Assembly: GCA_028822945.1 (NCBI GenBank)
Contig: JAPKCN010000010.1
Span: 1-18,111 of the forward strand
Length of the DNA stretch: 18,111 nt
Direction of reading: 5' to 3'
Source: Porticoccaceae bacterium
GTDB lineage: Bacteria > Pseudomonadota > Gammaproteobacteria > Pseudomonadales > Porticoccaceae
The notes below the pieces were generated by a model. The model worked only from the letters and a program-made list of their open reading frames with translations. It ran no database searches and had not been told where the DNA came from. A program made the translations under genes and the position numbers. Below, piece after piece: positions 1-7,200 of this stretch (positions are counted from its first letter, which is position 1; each line of letters opens with the position of its first letter).

Positions 1-1233
1 CTCTTGGTTATCTTTGAATCCTTTGAGTTTCTCGACCATAAACTCAGCTGCGGTCAAATCTTCCATATCATGGAGTAATTTTCTCAGGATCCAAACGCGC
101 TGTAATTCAGCTTCTTCGATCAAAAGATCCTCTCGCCGAGTGCCAGAGCGGCGAATATTGATCGCTGGATAAACGCGTTTTTCAGCAATTTTTCGATCCA
201 GATGCAACTCCATATTACCTGTGCCCTTAAATTCTTCGTAGATGACTTCATCCATTTTGGAGCCTGTGTCGACCAGTGCGGTGGCAATAATGGTCAGGCT
301 TCCACCGTGCTCAATATTCCTTGCCGCACCGAAGAAACGTTTCGGCTTTTCTAGTGCGTGGGCATCGACACCGCCGGTTAAGACCTTGCCGGACGAGGGT
401 ATAACTGTGTTGTAAGCGCGTGCTAGGCGAGTGACCGAGTCGAGTAAAATGACTACATCCTTTTTGTGTTCGACGAGCCGCTTGGCTTTTTCAATGACCA
501 TTTCAGCGACCTGCACGTGCCGTGTTGGAGGCTCGTCAAAGGTCGACGCAATCACTTCACCGCGCACAGTCCGTTGCATTTCGGTTACCTCTTCCGGGCG
601 CTCATCGATCAATAGCACAATGATGTAGCAATCTGGGTTGTTGCGAATAATTGACTGCGCAATATGCTGCATCATGATTGTTTTCCCCGCCTTAGGCGGT
701 GCTACGATCAGACCCCTTTGGCCCCGTCCAATTGGCGAAATAAGATCGATAATTCGGCCAGTCAAATCTTCGGTAGATCCATTACCCGACTCCAGCGTCA
801 GGCGATCGTCTGGAAATAATGGCGTCAGGTTTTCGAACAAAATTTTGTTTCGAACATTTTCTGGCGCGTCGTAGTTTATCTCGTCGACTTTGAGCATGGC
901 AAAATAGCGTTCGCCGTCTTTTGGTGGACGGATTTTACCTGCTATGGCGTCGCCGGTGCGCAAATTAAAGCGCCTGATTTGACTCGGCGAAACATAAATA
1001 TCGTCCGGCCCGGCAAGATAAGAAGATCCGGCGGAGCGCAAAAATCCAAAGCCATCCGGGAGTATCTCTAACACTCCATCGCCATAGATGTCTTCGCCAC
1101 CTTTTGCATGGCGTTTGAGCATGGAAAAAATGATATCTTGCTTTCTGGACCGCGCTAGATTGTCAAGGCCCATGATCTCGGCTTGCTCGATGAGTTCGTC
1201 AATCGGTTTAATTTTTAATTCAGATAAGTTCAT
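1..1233 (-). CDS. rho: Transcription termination factor Rho (3' end cut by window)
   Basis: Hexameric RNA-dependent ATPase/translocase that terminates untranslated transcripts in the cytoplasm. The 411 visible codons align nearly end to end with E. coli Rho (419 aa): the N-terminal MNLSELK start, the RNA-binding cold-shock-like domain around residues 50-120 (DGFGFLRS, residues 60-67), and the ATPase core with Walker A APPKAGKT at 178-185, so Lys181 and Lys184 carry the E. coli numbers. The Walker B/DERPEEVTEM region, SVTRLARAYN, the secondary RNA-binding (Q-loop/R-loop) region with LTGGVDA, and EEFKGTGNMELHL all follow. Only about eight C-terminal residues lie outside the window, so no stop codon is visible. 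The ATG at 1233-1231 has no clear Shine-Dalgarno sequence. An in-frame GTG ten codons upstream is possible, but the family alignment favours the ATG. trxA lies just upstream on the same strand, the usual gammaproteobacterial trxA-rho pairing. The identification is secure. Confidence 0.98.
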   Translation of the reverse strand, partial: MNLSELKIKPIDELIEQAEIMGLDNLARSRKQDIIFSMLKRHAKGGEDIYGDGVLEILPDGFGFLRSAGSSYLAGPDDIYVSPSQIRRFNLRTGDAIAGKIRPPKDGERYFAMLKVDEINYDAPENVRNKILFENLTPLFPDDRLTLESGNGSTEDLTGRIIDLISPIGRGQRGLIVAPPKAGKTIMMQHIAQSIIRNNPDCYIIVLLIDERPEEVTEMQRTVRGEVIASTFDEPPTRHVQVAEMVIEKAKRLVEHKKDVVILLDSVTRLARAYNTVIPSSGKVLTGGVDAHALEKPKRFFGAARNIEHGGSLTIIATALVDTGSKMDEVIYEEFKGTGNMELHLDRKIAEKRVYPAINIRRSGTRREDLLIEEAELQRVWILRKLLHDMEDLTAAEFMVEKLKGFKDNQE

Positions 1234-1324
1234 AGGATAGCTTTTTCGCTTTTTCAGACGCACTAGACGGGCGCCAAATGGGTCGTTGATTAGAATAAAT
1301 AGATGAGGGTTTACGTATTATGAA

Positions 1325-1349
1325 GGCAGACACCGAACCGTATCTGGCC
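1325..1349 (-). promoter_or_regulatory. Hairpin in the rho 5' leader
   Basis: On the minus strand the RNA would form GGC/GCC plus AGAUAC/GUGUCU (one G-U pair) with a single bulged C and a six-base loop GGUUCG, so nine pairs in all. It sits just downstream of the predicted rho transcription start and about 90 nt before the ATG. It is not followed by a U-run, so it is not an intrinsic terminator. Rho of E. coli is autoregulated through Rho-dependent termination in its leader; a similar role here is inference only. Confidence 0.45.
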
Positions 1350-1373
1350 TTAGGGAGCCTTTGTTTGCTGGTA

Positions 1374-1401
1374 ATTATAGCCAGACTGTGATAAATCGCA
1401 A
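1374..1401 (-). promoter_or_regulatory. Predicted sigma70 promoter of rho
   Basis: Read on the minus strand: -35 TTGCGA (1396-1401), 16-nt spacer, perfect -10 TATAAT (1374-1379). It lies immediately after the trxA stop codon and gives a leader of about 130 nt before the rho ATG, with no ATG inside that leader. This would let rho be transcribed independently of trxA. The call rests on sequence match only. Confidence 0.6.
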
Positions 1402-1437
1402 GATGTTTTTGACTGCGGCTAATTTCTCGGTCGACTT

Positions 1438-1764
1438 TTACACAAAACTGTCGACAAACTCGACTAATTGGGCTTTGGATAATGCACCAACTTTGGTCGC
1501 TTCAATACTACCGTTTTTAAATAATAAGAGCGTCGGTATTCCGCGCACATTATACTTGGCCGCGGTCTCAGAATTAGTATCCACATCGATTTTGCAGATT
1601 TTGATCTTGCCTGCATATTCATTTGATAACTCTTCTAGAAGTGGCGCAATCATCTTGCAGGGCCCACACCAAGCCGCCCAAAAATCAACCAGTGCGGGTA
1701 CATCTGACTGCAGGACATCGGCCTCGAAGCTCGCGTCGGTTACTTGGACAAGATTTTCACTCAT
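1438..1764 (-). CDS. trxA: Thioredoxin 1 (TrxA)
   Basis: Cytoplasmic 12-kDa dithiol oxidoreductase that reduces ribonucleotide reductase, PAPS reductase, methionine sulfoxide reductases and other disulfides, and is itself reduced by thioredoxin reductase. The 108 aa equal the usual length. The active site WCGPC spans 32-36 with Cys33 and Cys36, after the conserved DFWA(A) strand; Asp27 is the buried acid, and the cis-proline loop GIPT has Pro77. The ATG at 1764 is preceded by GAGG at 9-nt spacing. It stands alone between hemW and rho with its own good promoter. An extra Cys57 outside the active site is the only minor departure from the minimal two-cysteine pattern. Confidence 0.98.
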   Translation of the reverse strand: MSENLVQVTDASFEADVLQSDVPALVDFWAAWCGPCKMIAPLLEELSNEYAGKIKICKIDVDTNSETAAKYNVRGIPTLLLFKNGSIEATKVGALSKAQLVEFVDSFV

Positions 1765-1815
1765 AGTAATGGGCCTCTATTGCATTGGTTCTAAGATTAA
1801 TTCGCCTGGCGCAGA

Positions 1816-1845
1816 ATAATAGCATTAGCGTGACCGAGGCGACAA
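1816..1845 (-). promoter_or_regulatory. Predicted sigma70 promoter of trxA
   Basis: On the minus strand: -35 TTGTCG (1840-1845), 18-nt spacer, -10 TATTAT (1816-1821), preceded by TGC so it also fits an extended -10 element. The predicted start near 1809 leaves a leader of about 45 nt. No other gene occupies the 207-nt gap between hemW and trxA, and I see no clear terminator for hemW in it; the only inverted repeat found, GCCC/GGGC just past the hemW stop, is short and lacks a U-tract. Confidence 0.6.
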
Positions 1846-1971
1846 TTGTTATCGCCAACATTTGCGCGTTAAATGGGACGCGACTGTGGTCATTGTTTAT
1901 AACTGACGCGATCAATGCTGTGAATATGTCGTGGCCGAGGCCGACTTAAGCCCCTTGTGGGCCAACTGCCA

Positions 1972-3141
1972 TTAGCCGAAGCCTTGCAGCAGAGTGTTCA
2001 GAAATTGGTAGCCAAGTGGGGAGGCGGCAATTCGCTTGGGATCAGATACTAAAAGACCCTGAGACCGAAGCCTTTTCAAGGATTGCGCAATATTGGAGTT
2101 ATCTAAACCGGTTCTCGACGAAAAGTATTCAAGCGGCACACCCTTTTTCAGGCGCAGGGCATTCATCATGAATTCCACTGGCCGATCTACTAAAGGTATA
2201 ACTTTTTGGCGATTCTCAAACAACTGTTTGGGAGCCAGATAGTTATTGGGTTGACGCGTTTTTTGACTGCGCACAATGGTCTGTTCAGTGGCTAGCGTAA
2301 TCTTACCATGGGCACCCGCACCGATGCCTATATAGTCGCCAAACTCCCAGTAATTCAGATTGTGTAGAGCCTTTTGGTTGCCTTTGGCAAAAGCCGATAC
2401 CTCGTATTGTTGAAATCCGTGTTCGGCAAGTACGGAAAGCCCCATAGCTTGAATATCCGCGAGTCGATCCTCTGAGGGGAGCGGAGGAGGTTGGTTGTAG
2501 AACGCCGTGTTGGCCTCGATAGTCAGTTGATACCAGGAAATGTGCTCGACTCCGGCGTCGATGGCGATGCGCAGGTCCTGCATTGACTGGGTTGCGGTCT
2601 GTTGTTCGAGACCGTGCATCAGGTCGATATTGACGCGTTTAAAATTGGCGGTTGCCGCCGCCTGAATAGAGCGTTCAGCCTGCTGTCCATCATGCACCCG
2701 ACCGAGGCGTTCGAGGTGGCGGCTGTCGAAGCTCTGAACACCGAGCGATAAGCGATTGACACCGGCCTCGCGATAGTCATTAAAACGTTTTTGCTCGACG
2801 CTGCCAGGGTTCGCTTCGAGGGTGATTTCGATAAGATCACAAAAACCTACAAGGTGCTCGGCAGCTTCAATAATATGGTTGATAGCTGCGCCCGAAAAAA
2901 GACTGGGTGTGCCACCTCCAAAAAAAATCGAGCTTAATTTTCGACCCTGCACCCAGTCTAGCTGTTGATTGAGATCCTCGATCAAAGCCTCGACATAGGC
3001 TTTCTCCGGGATTTCGTCGCGACTGACATGCGAATTAAAGTCGCAGTAAGGACATTTTTTGGTGCACCAGGGAATGTGCACATAGAGCCCTAGTGGAGGC
3101 AAAGTCAGAGTCACTGGTACAGAGGACGTCGCAGCTGTCAT
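1972..3141 (-). CDS. hemW: Radical SAM haem chaperone HemW (HemN-like)
   Basis: 389 aa, the family length. HemW is a radical-SAM protein that binds haem and is thought to deliver it to respiratory proteins; it was long annotated as oxygen-independent coproporphyrinogen oxidase. The iron-sulfur motif CxxxCxxC uses Cys26, Cys30 and Cys33 (CTKKCPYC). The residue two after the last cysteine is Phe, whereas true HemN has a fourth cysteine there, which argues for HemW. The SAM-binding GGGTPS is at 75-80, and the HemW-type HNLNYW followed by GDYIGIGAGAH lies in the C-terminal half. A winged-helix-like C-terminal domain follows. Its ATG overlaps the rdgB stop by 4 nt (ATGA), so it is translationally coupled as the last gene of the metX operon. 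Confidence 0.95.
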   Translation of the reverse strand: MTAATSSVPVTLTLPPLGLYVHIPWCTKKCPYCDFNSHVSRDEIPEKAYVEALIEDLNQQLDWVQGRKLSSIFFGGGTPSLFSGAAINHIIEAAEHLVGFCDLIEITLEANPGSVEQKRFNDYREAGVNRLSLGVQSFDSRHLERLGRVHDGQQAERSIQAAATANFKRVNIDLMHGLEQQTATQSMQDLRIAIDAGVEHISWYQLTIEANTAFYNQPPPLPSEDRLADIQAMGLSVLAEHGFQQYEVSAFAKGNQKALHNLNYWEFGDYIGIGAGAHGKITLATEQTIVRSQKTRQPNNYLAPKQLFENRQKVIPLVDRPVEFMMNALRLKKGVPLEYFSSRTGLDNSNIAQSLKRLRSQGLLVSDPKRIAASPLGYQFLNTLLQGFG

Positions 3142-3758
3142 AGGCTTTCGTTGGGACTTATACGCTGTCGGCTCAAAGCATTTAAAAGTTGCCGCATAGC
3201 TTTGCCACGATGACTAACACGGTTTTTAATCGGCGCCGCAAGTTCGGATGCGCGGCGTCCGCTGTCGGCGACTATAAACAACGGGTCATAACCAAAGCCC
3301 TGATCACCGAGTGGTTGCATTGCGATGCTGCCCTCCCACTGCGCCTGACATATCAACGGAGTCGGATCGAGGTGGTGTTTGAGGTAGACAATCACGGTAT
3401 GGTAACGCGCGCTGCGCTCGCGAGTAGTTGCACCGGCGAGGCGTTGTAACAGATATTGATTGTTATCTGTATCCGTGGCGTCGGCTCCGGAAAAGCGCGC
3501 CGAATAAATCCCCGGAGCTCCTCGCAAATAGTCGACCTCGAGTCCAGAGTCGTCGGCGAGTGCCGGACGTTTGGCGATAAGCGACGCATGGCGTGCCTTG
3601 ATAAGGGCATTTTCGATAAACGTTAGCCCAGTCTCCTCTGCGGATTCGATCGCGAGTTCGGATTGCGGTACCACCGACATACCGAGGCCGTCGAGCATTT
3701 GCTGGAATTCACGAAGTTTTCCAGCATTGCTGCTGGCAAGAACAATATCTATATCCAT
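3138..3758 (-). CDS. rdgB: XTP/dITP diphosphatase (RdgB/HAM1, non-canonical purine NTPase)
   Basis: Hydrolyses dITP, XTP and ITP to the monophosphates plus pyrophosphate, keeping deaminated purines out of DNA and RNA. With the start at the ATG at 3758 the protein has 206 aa. The N-terminal VLASSNAGKLREF (6-18) gives the substrate-binding SNxxK. ETGLTFIENA (42-51), the catalytic ADDSGL (68-73), GFGYDP (154-159) and SHRGKA (182-187) are all present and in order. The frame extends to a GTG five codons upstream (3773), but that lacks a ribosome site, and the ATG gives the usual few residues before VLAS. It follows the DUF4426 gene at very short spacing and overlaps hemW by 4 nt. Confidence 0.95.
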   Translation of the reverse strand: MDIDIVLASSNAGKLREFQQMLDGLGMSVVPQSELAIESAEETGLTFIENALIKARHASLIAKRPALADDSGLEVDYLRGAPGIYSARFSGADATDTDNNQYLLQRLAGATTRERSARYHTVIVYLKHHLDPTPLICQAQWEGSIAMQPLGDQGFGYDPLFIVADSGRRASELAAPIKNRVSHRGKAMRQLLNALSRQRISPNESL

Positions 3759-3776
3759 AGGCTTTGAGCTCACTAG

Positions 3777-4199
3777 CTAGCGATCAATATACATAATTTT
3801 TTGGAATTTGAAGTCGTATGCAAGGGACTCCGGATTGGCCTGAATGCGTATTTTAAAGGTTAAAAAATCCTGATTGTCGAAATCGAAGGCTGCCAAGTAG
3901 TAAACCGTCGAAGCTTCACGTATTTCTATGAATTTAAGAGTTTGGCTTTGTTGCATTATATTTAAAACTTCGCCAGACACGATAGTCGGCAAACCTGTGC
4001 CCAAGTCTCTCATAGTTGCGATGTTCACTAAACCACCGTCTACGCCGCGTTTGAGGTCATAGGCGCGGGCGACCTGCGCAGGGATAAAGGAACTTGGAAA
4101 GGCACTGTAAAATATTTTTAGATCGCCGTGCTGTTTGTAAAAGTCGTTCGCGGTTGTTGGCAAGGCAATCAACCAGCACACCAGTATTACAAGATACAT
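3777..4199 (-). CDS. Exported DUF4426 family protein of unknown function
   Basis: 140 aa. I recognise it as the DUF4426 protein that lies between metW and rdgB in pseudomonads; no biochemical function is known to me. Residues 1-17 form a short hydrophobic signal peptide ending TTA, with likely cleavage after Ala17, leaving a periplasmic or outer-membrane-facing domain of about 123 residues beginning NDFYKQHGDL. The mature part looks beta-rich, contains AFPSSFIPAQVARAY (a region I associate with the family) and has no cysteines. The signal peptide is unusual in having no Lys or Arg before the hydrophobic core. The ATG is preceded by AGGA at about 8 nt; no usable in-frame start lies upstream before a stop. 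It sits 34 nt after metW and 18 nt before the chosen rdgB ATG. Confidence 0.85.
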   Translation of the reverse strand: MYLVILVCWLIALPTTANDFYKQHGDLKIFYSAFPSSFIPAQVARAYDLKRGVDGGLVNIATMRDLGTGLPTIVSGEVLNIMQQSQTLKFIEIREASTVYYLAAFDFDNQDFLTFKIRIQANPESLAYDFKFQKIMYIDR

Positions 4200-4233
4200 A
4201 CATTTTTTCCTAGTGCACTTACACCTATTTTAG

Positions 4234-4824
4234 CTAGCGACTGAGATGATAGACCGCGGTCTCGGTAAACAAATTTGGCCAGATCTTTTGTAGACATCGG
4301 TCGAGTATTCCTTGGCTAATGCAGTGGCGTTGAAGTATACGGATATTACGTTGATAACATAGTGCTTCGAAATCAGTATAGGTAAAAAAGTGGATATTCG
4401 GCGTGTCGTACCACTCGTAGGCGAGCTGCTGGGTAACTGGCATACGCCCGCGAAAACCCAGATCAGTGCGGGTTCGCCAGTGACCAAAATTGGGGAAGGT
4501 GACAATGCACTGTTGGCCGATTCGAAGCATTTCGTCGAGCACAAGGTGTGGGTAGCGCATGACTTGCAGTGCTTGGGTCATGATCACGCTATCAAAGCTG
4601 TTATCGGCGAAATTGTGCAAACCGGAGTTTAAGTCCTGCTCAATCACATTCAGGCCTTTACCAATGCAAACCTGTATGGATCCTGGGTCGATTTCTAAAC
4701 CGTAACCACAGATATTGCGCGTCTTTATAAGGTGGGCGAGTAGTGAGCCGTCGCCGCAACCGAGATCGAGAACACGGATATCGCGGTCTATCCAGTCGTT
4801 GATTACAGTAAAATCTGTAGTCAC
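4234..4824 (-). CDS. metW: Methionine biosynthesis protein MetW
   Basis: 196 aa, family length. It has a Rossmann-fold methyltransferase-like domain with SAM motif I VLDLGCGDG at 18-26 and an acidic residue at the end of the next strand (GLEIDP, 43-47). MetW is the regular partner of one MetX subtype and is required for its homoserine acylation activity in several proteobacteria; whether it methylates anything is not settled. The start codon overlaps the metX stop by 4 nt (ATGA), a standard coupled arrangement. Later family features such as VIMTQALQVMRYPHLVLDEM and FPNFGHWRTR are present. Confidence is high because sequence and context agree. Confidence 0.95.
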   Translation of the reverse strand: MTTDFTVINDWIDRDIRVLDLGCGDGSLLAHLIKTRNICGYGLEIDPGSIQVCIGKGLNVIEQDLNSGLHNFADNSFDSVIMTQALQVMRYPHLVLDEMLRIGQQCIVTFPNFGHWRTRTDLGFRGRMPVTQQLAYEWYDTPNIHFFTYTDFEALCYQRNIRILQRHCISQGILDRCLQKIWPNLFTETAVYHLSR

Positions 4825-5978
4825 TCGTCGACTACCCCCAATCTGTCCGCGACCCGACTCAAATAGCCGCCAAGGATTTTTTCGTAACGTTGGTTGGGTA
4901 GTAAAAAAGCATCGTGTCCTTGGTCAGACTGGATTTCTGCGTAAGAAACGTTTTTGCCCGCACCAATCAGCGCGTCGGTAATTTCTCGAGAACGCTGTGC
5001 CGGAAAGCGCCAGTCACTGGTAAACGAAATCACTAAAAAATTGCATGATGCATGCTTAAACGCCTCGACTGGATCGTGACAGTACTCGCGCGATAGATCA
5101 AAATAATCGAGCATTTTAGTAATTAAAATATATGTATTCGCATCGAAATCGTCGGCAAATTTGTCACCCTGATAATTCAGATAACTCTCGATTTGAAACT
5201 CTATTGGATCGGTCTTGCCAACTAAAAAATTTCCGCTGTGTAGTTCGCGCCCAAATTTCTCGGCCATGGCTACATCAGATAAATAGGTGACATGGCCAAT
5301 CATGCGCGCTAGCGCGAGTCCGCGACGGGGGACGCTGTGCTCTTCGAGATAGCGGCCGGAAAGATAGTCCGGATCAGATTTTATAGCTCGGCGGGCGATC
5401 TCGTTAAAGGCAATATTTTGTGCAGACAGTTTCATCGCTGATGCAATCACTATGCTGTTGAGTAACTTCTCGGGATATTCAAGCGACCAGCGCATCGCCT
5501 GCATGCCACCGAGACTGCCACCGACGACGGCCGCCCAGCAGTCAATGGCAAAGTGGGACATCAACATTTTTTGCGATTCCATCCAGTCCCGCGCACGCAG
5601 AGGAGGAAAATCTGGCCCCCAGGGCTTTTCCGTCTCCGGATTGATTGTCATCGGGCCGGTACTGCCAAAACAACTTCCGATATTGTTTGGACTGACAATA
5701 AAAAATCGCTCGGTGTCCATCGCTTTGCCAGGGCCTATATAATGATCCCACCAGCCGGGCTTGCGATCGCCGGCATGCCAGCCTGCCGCGTGGTGGCTGC
5801 CGCTGAGGGCGTGGCAGATGAGGATCGCATTGCTGCGCTCGGAATTAAGTCTCCCGTAGGTCTCGAAGTATAAGTGATGTTCAGCAAGTACTATGCCGCA
5901 GGCCAGTTTGATAGGCTTGTCAATATGCAGGACATCGGTGTCGACCAGACCAACGGAGTGCTCGTCATATGCAGACAT
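4821..5978 (-). CDS. metX: Homoserine O-acyltransferase MetX (probably O-succinyltransferase)
   Basis: 385 aa alpha/beta-hydrolase that activates homoserine for the first committed step of methionine synthesis. The nucleophile elbow GGSLGG puts the catalytic Ser at 155; Asp322 (in FTSDWRFP) and His355 (in DQGHDAFLL) complete the triad. The conserved CHALSGSHH (55-63) and DTERFFIVSPNNIGSCFGSTGP (88-109 region) are present. Although the family name implies acetyl transfer, MetX enzymes encoded with metW are mostly succinyltransferases, so succinyl-CoA is the likelier donor; this is inference from context. No clear Shine-Dalgarno precedes the ATG at 5978. It heads the five-gene operon and is divergent from tas, with repeated CTAGTC motifs in front. 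Confidence 0.95.
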   Translation of the reverse strand: MSAYDEHSVGLVDTDVLHIDKPIKLACGIVLAEHHLYFETYGRLNSERSNAILICHALSGSHHAAGWHAGDRKPGWWDHYIGPGKAMDTERFFIVSPNNIGSCFGSTGPMTINPETEKPWGPDFPPLRARDWMESQKMLMSHFAIDCWAAVVGGSLGGMQAMRWSLEYPEKLLNSIVIASAMKLSAQNIAFNEIARRAIKSDPDYLSGRYLEEHSVPRRGLALARMIGHVTYLSDVAMAEKFGRELHSGNFLVGKTDPIEFQIESYLNYQGDKFADDFDANTYILITKMLDYFDLSREYCHDPVEAFKHASCNFLVISFTSDWRFPAQRSREITDALIGAGKNVSYAEIQSDQGHDAFLLPNQRYEKILGGYLSRVADRLGVVDE

Positions 5979-6113
5979 GACTAGATTTGCGCGTAAAAAA
6001 TTATCATAATCGTCTAGTCTAAAAGGGCGCTAGTCACAACGCAACCGTGAAGTCGGTATTTTTAACGGTGCCGAGTTTCGGCCATACTAGGTAAAAACAA
6101 AAAGGGGTATCTA
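5979..6113. promoter_or_regulatory. Divergent metX/tas regulatory region with repeated CTAGTC motifs
   Basis: This 135-nt spacer must hold the metX operon promoter and the tas promoter. CTAGTC occurs at 6014-6019 and again at 6030-6035 (16-nt period), and its reverse complement GACTAG at 5979-5984 directly against the metX start codon. A/T-rich TATGAT/GATAAT between them could be a metX -10 element but has no convincing -35. A 5-bp hairpin GCCGA-GTT-TCGGC spans 6070-6082 on the tas side. No known methionine riboswitch is evident by eye. Confidence 0.4.
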
Positions 6114-7160
6114 ATGCAATACAAAAAGCTCGGCAAGAGTTCTTTGGAGGTTTCAGTTATTGGTTTGGGCACCATGACTTGGGGCGAGCAGAATAGCGAG
6201 CAGGATGCTTTTGAACAGATGGATTATGCGTTCTCGCAAGGCGTAAATTTGCTCGATGCAGCAGAGATGTACCCCGTTCCGCCGCGACCGGAGACTGCCG
6301 GTCGCACCGAGACCTATATCGGGAACTGGCTAGCTGACCGCGATTGCCGTAGCGATATTGTGCTCGCCACCAAGGTTGTCGGGCGCTCGGATAGTCTTTC
6401 TGGTGCCGGTCATATCCGCGGGGGTTCGAGACTAAACCGCGATCATATTAGGCGTGCTGTAGAGGGTTCTCTGCAGCGCTTGCGCACGGACAGTCTCGAT
6501 CTCTACCAGATTCATTGGCCAGAGCGAGCGACAAACTTTTTTGGTCAGCGCGGTTATCGACACAATCCGGCGGAAGATGGAATTGCAATTGCCGACACAC
6601 TCGAGGCACTCGGCGAATTAGTGGCTGAAGGGATCATCAAGCACATTGGTATTTCCAACGAAACTAGCTGGGGGCTCATGGAGTACATAAGGGTTTCTGA
6701 ACAGCGCGATCTACCGCGACTCATAAGTGTACAAAACCCCTACAGTCTTTTGACCCGACAGTATGAGGTCGGCCTGGCGGAGATGGGATTGCGCGAGTCT
6801 GTGGGTTTACTCGCCTATTCGCCATTGGCATTTGGTGTGCTCAGTGGTAAGTATTTAAACAATCAACTACCTAACGGGTCGCGATTGGCGCTCTTCAAGC
6901 GATTCTCGCGCTACACCAGCCAGCTCTCGGCCGCCGCTACCGGAGCATATGCCGAGGTAGCCGCAAAGTATCAGATGACACTGACGCAAATGGCATTAGC
7001 GTTCGTTTGTCGGCAACCATTTGTAGGCAGTTGTTTGATCGGCGCCACCAGCATGCCCCAGCTGGTTGAAAATATTGCCAGTCATAGCTGTGAGCTAGCG
7101 CCAGAGTTATTGTCCGATATCGAAGAAGTTGCCTCTCAACACCCAGATCCAGCGGCCTAG
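6114..7160 (+). CDS. tas: NADP-dependent aldo/keto reductase, Tas family
   Basis: 348 aa, very like E. coli Tas (about 346 aa). The N-terminal LEVSVIGLGTMTWGEQNSE and the stretch AEMYPVPPRPET (50-61) are family hallmarks. The aldo/keto reductase tetrad is complete: Asp48, Tyr53, Lys87 and His134. The TIM-barrel continues with IGISNET, SVQNPYSLL and the C-terminal cofactor region. The physiological substrate is unknown; E. coli tas was found as a suppressor of tyrosine starvation, which does not settle function. The start has AGGGG at 6-nt spacing. It is a single gene, divergent from metX and converging on yggT with only 18 nt between stops. I do not recall tas at this position in Pseudomonas, so it looks inserted relative to that order. 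Confidence 0.93.
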   Translation: MQYKKLGKSSLEVSVIGLGTMTWGEQNSEQDAFEQMDYAFSQGVNLLDAAEMYPVPPRPETAGRTETYIGNWLADRDCRSDIVLATKVVGRSDSLSGAGHIRGGSRLNRDHIRRAVEGSLQRLRTDSLDLYQIHWPERATNFFGQRGYRHNPAEDGIAIADTLEALGELVAEGIIKHIGISNETSWGLMEYIRVSEQRDLPRLISVQNPYSLLTRQYEVGLAEMGLRESVGLLAYSPLAFGVLSGKYLNNQLPNGSRLALFKRFSRYTSQLSAAATGAYAEVAAKYQMTLTQMALAFVCRQPFVGSCLIGATSMPQLVENIASHSCELAPELLSDIEEVASQHPDPAA

Positions 7161-7170
7161 CAGTCTGCCT

Positions 7171-7200
7171 ACTCGATCCTAAAAGAGCAGTTGATCGAGT
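7171..7200. repeat. 8-bp inverted repeat between the converging tas and yggT
   Basis: ACTCGATC (7171-7178) and GATCGAGT (7193-7200) are perfect complements around a 14-nt loop, spanning the tas-yggT junction and the last codons of yggT. No T-run follows on either strand, so it is not a canonical intrinsic terminator, though the position between convergent genes makes a role in 3'-end formation possible. Confidence 0.4.

Noticed and set aside
431..874. Two plus-strand frames inside rho
   Set aside because: They lie antisense to the conserved Rho ATPase core, whose codons are fully accounted for.
1361..1819. Plus-strand 152-codon frame opposite trxA
   Set aside because: It is a shadow on the complementary strand of a clear thioredoxin gene and has no family similarity.
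1972..3141. Oxygen-independent coproporphyrinogen III oxidase HemN
   Set aside because: The fourth cysteine after CxxxCxxC that HemN carries is Phe here, and the HNLNYW motif fits HemW.
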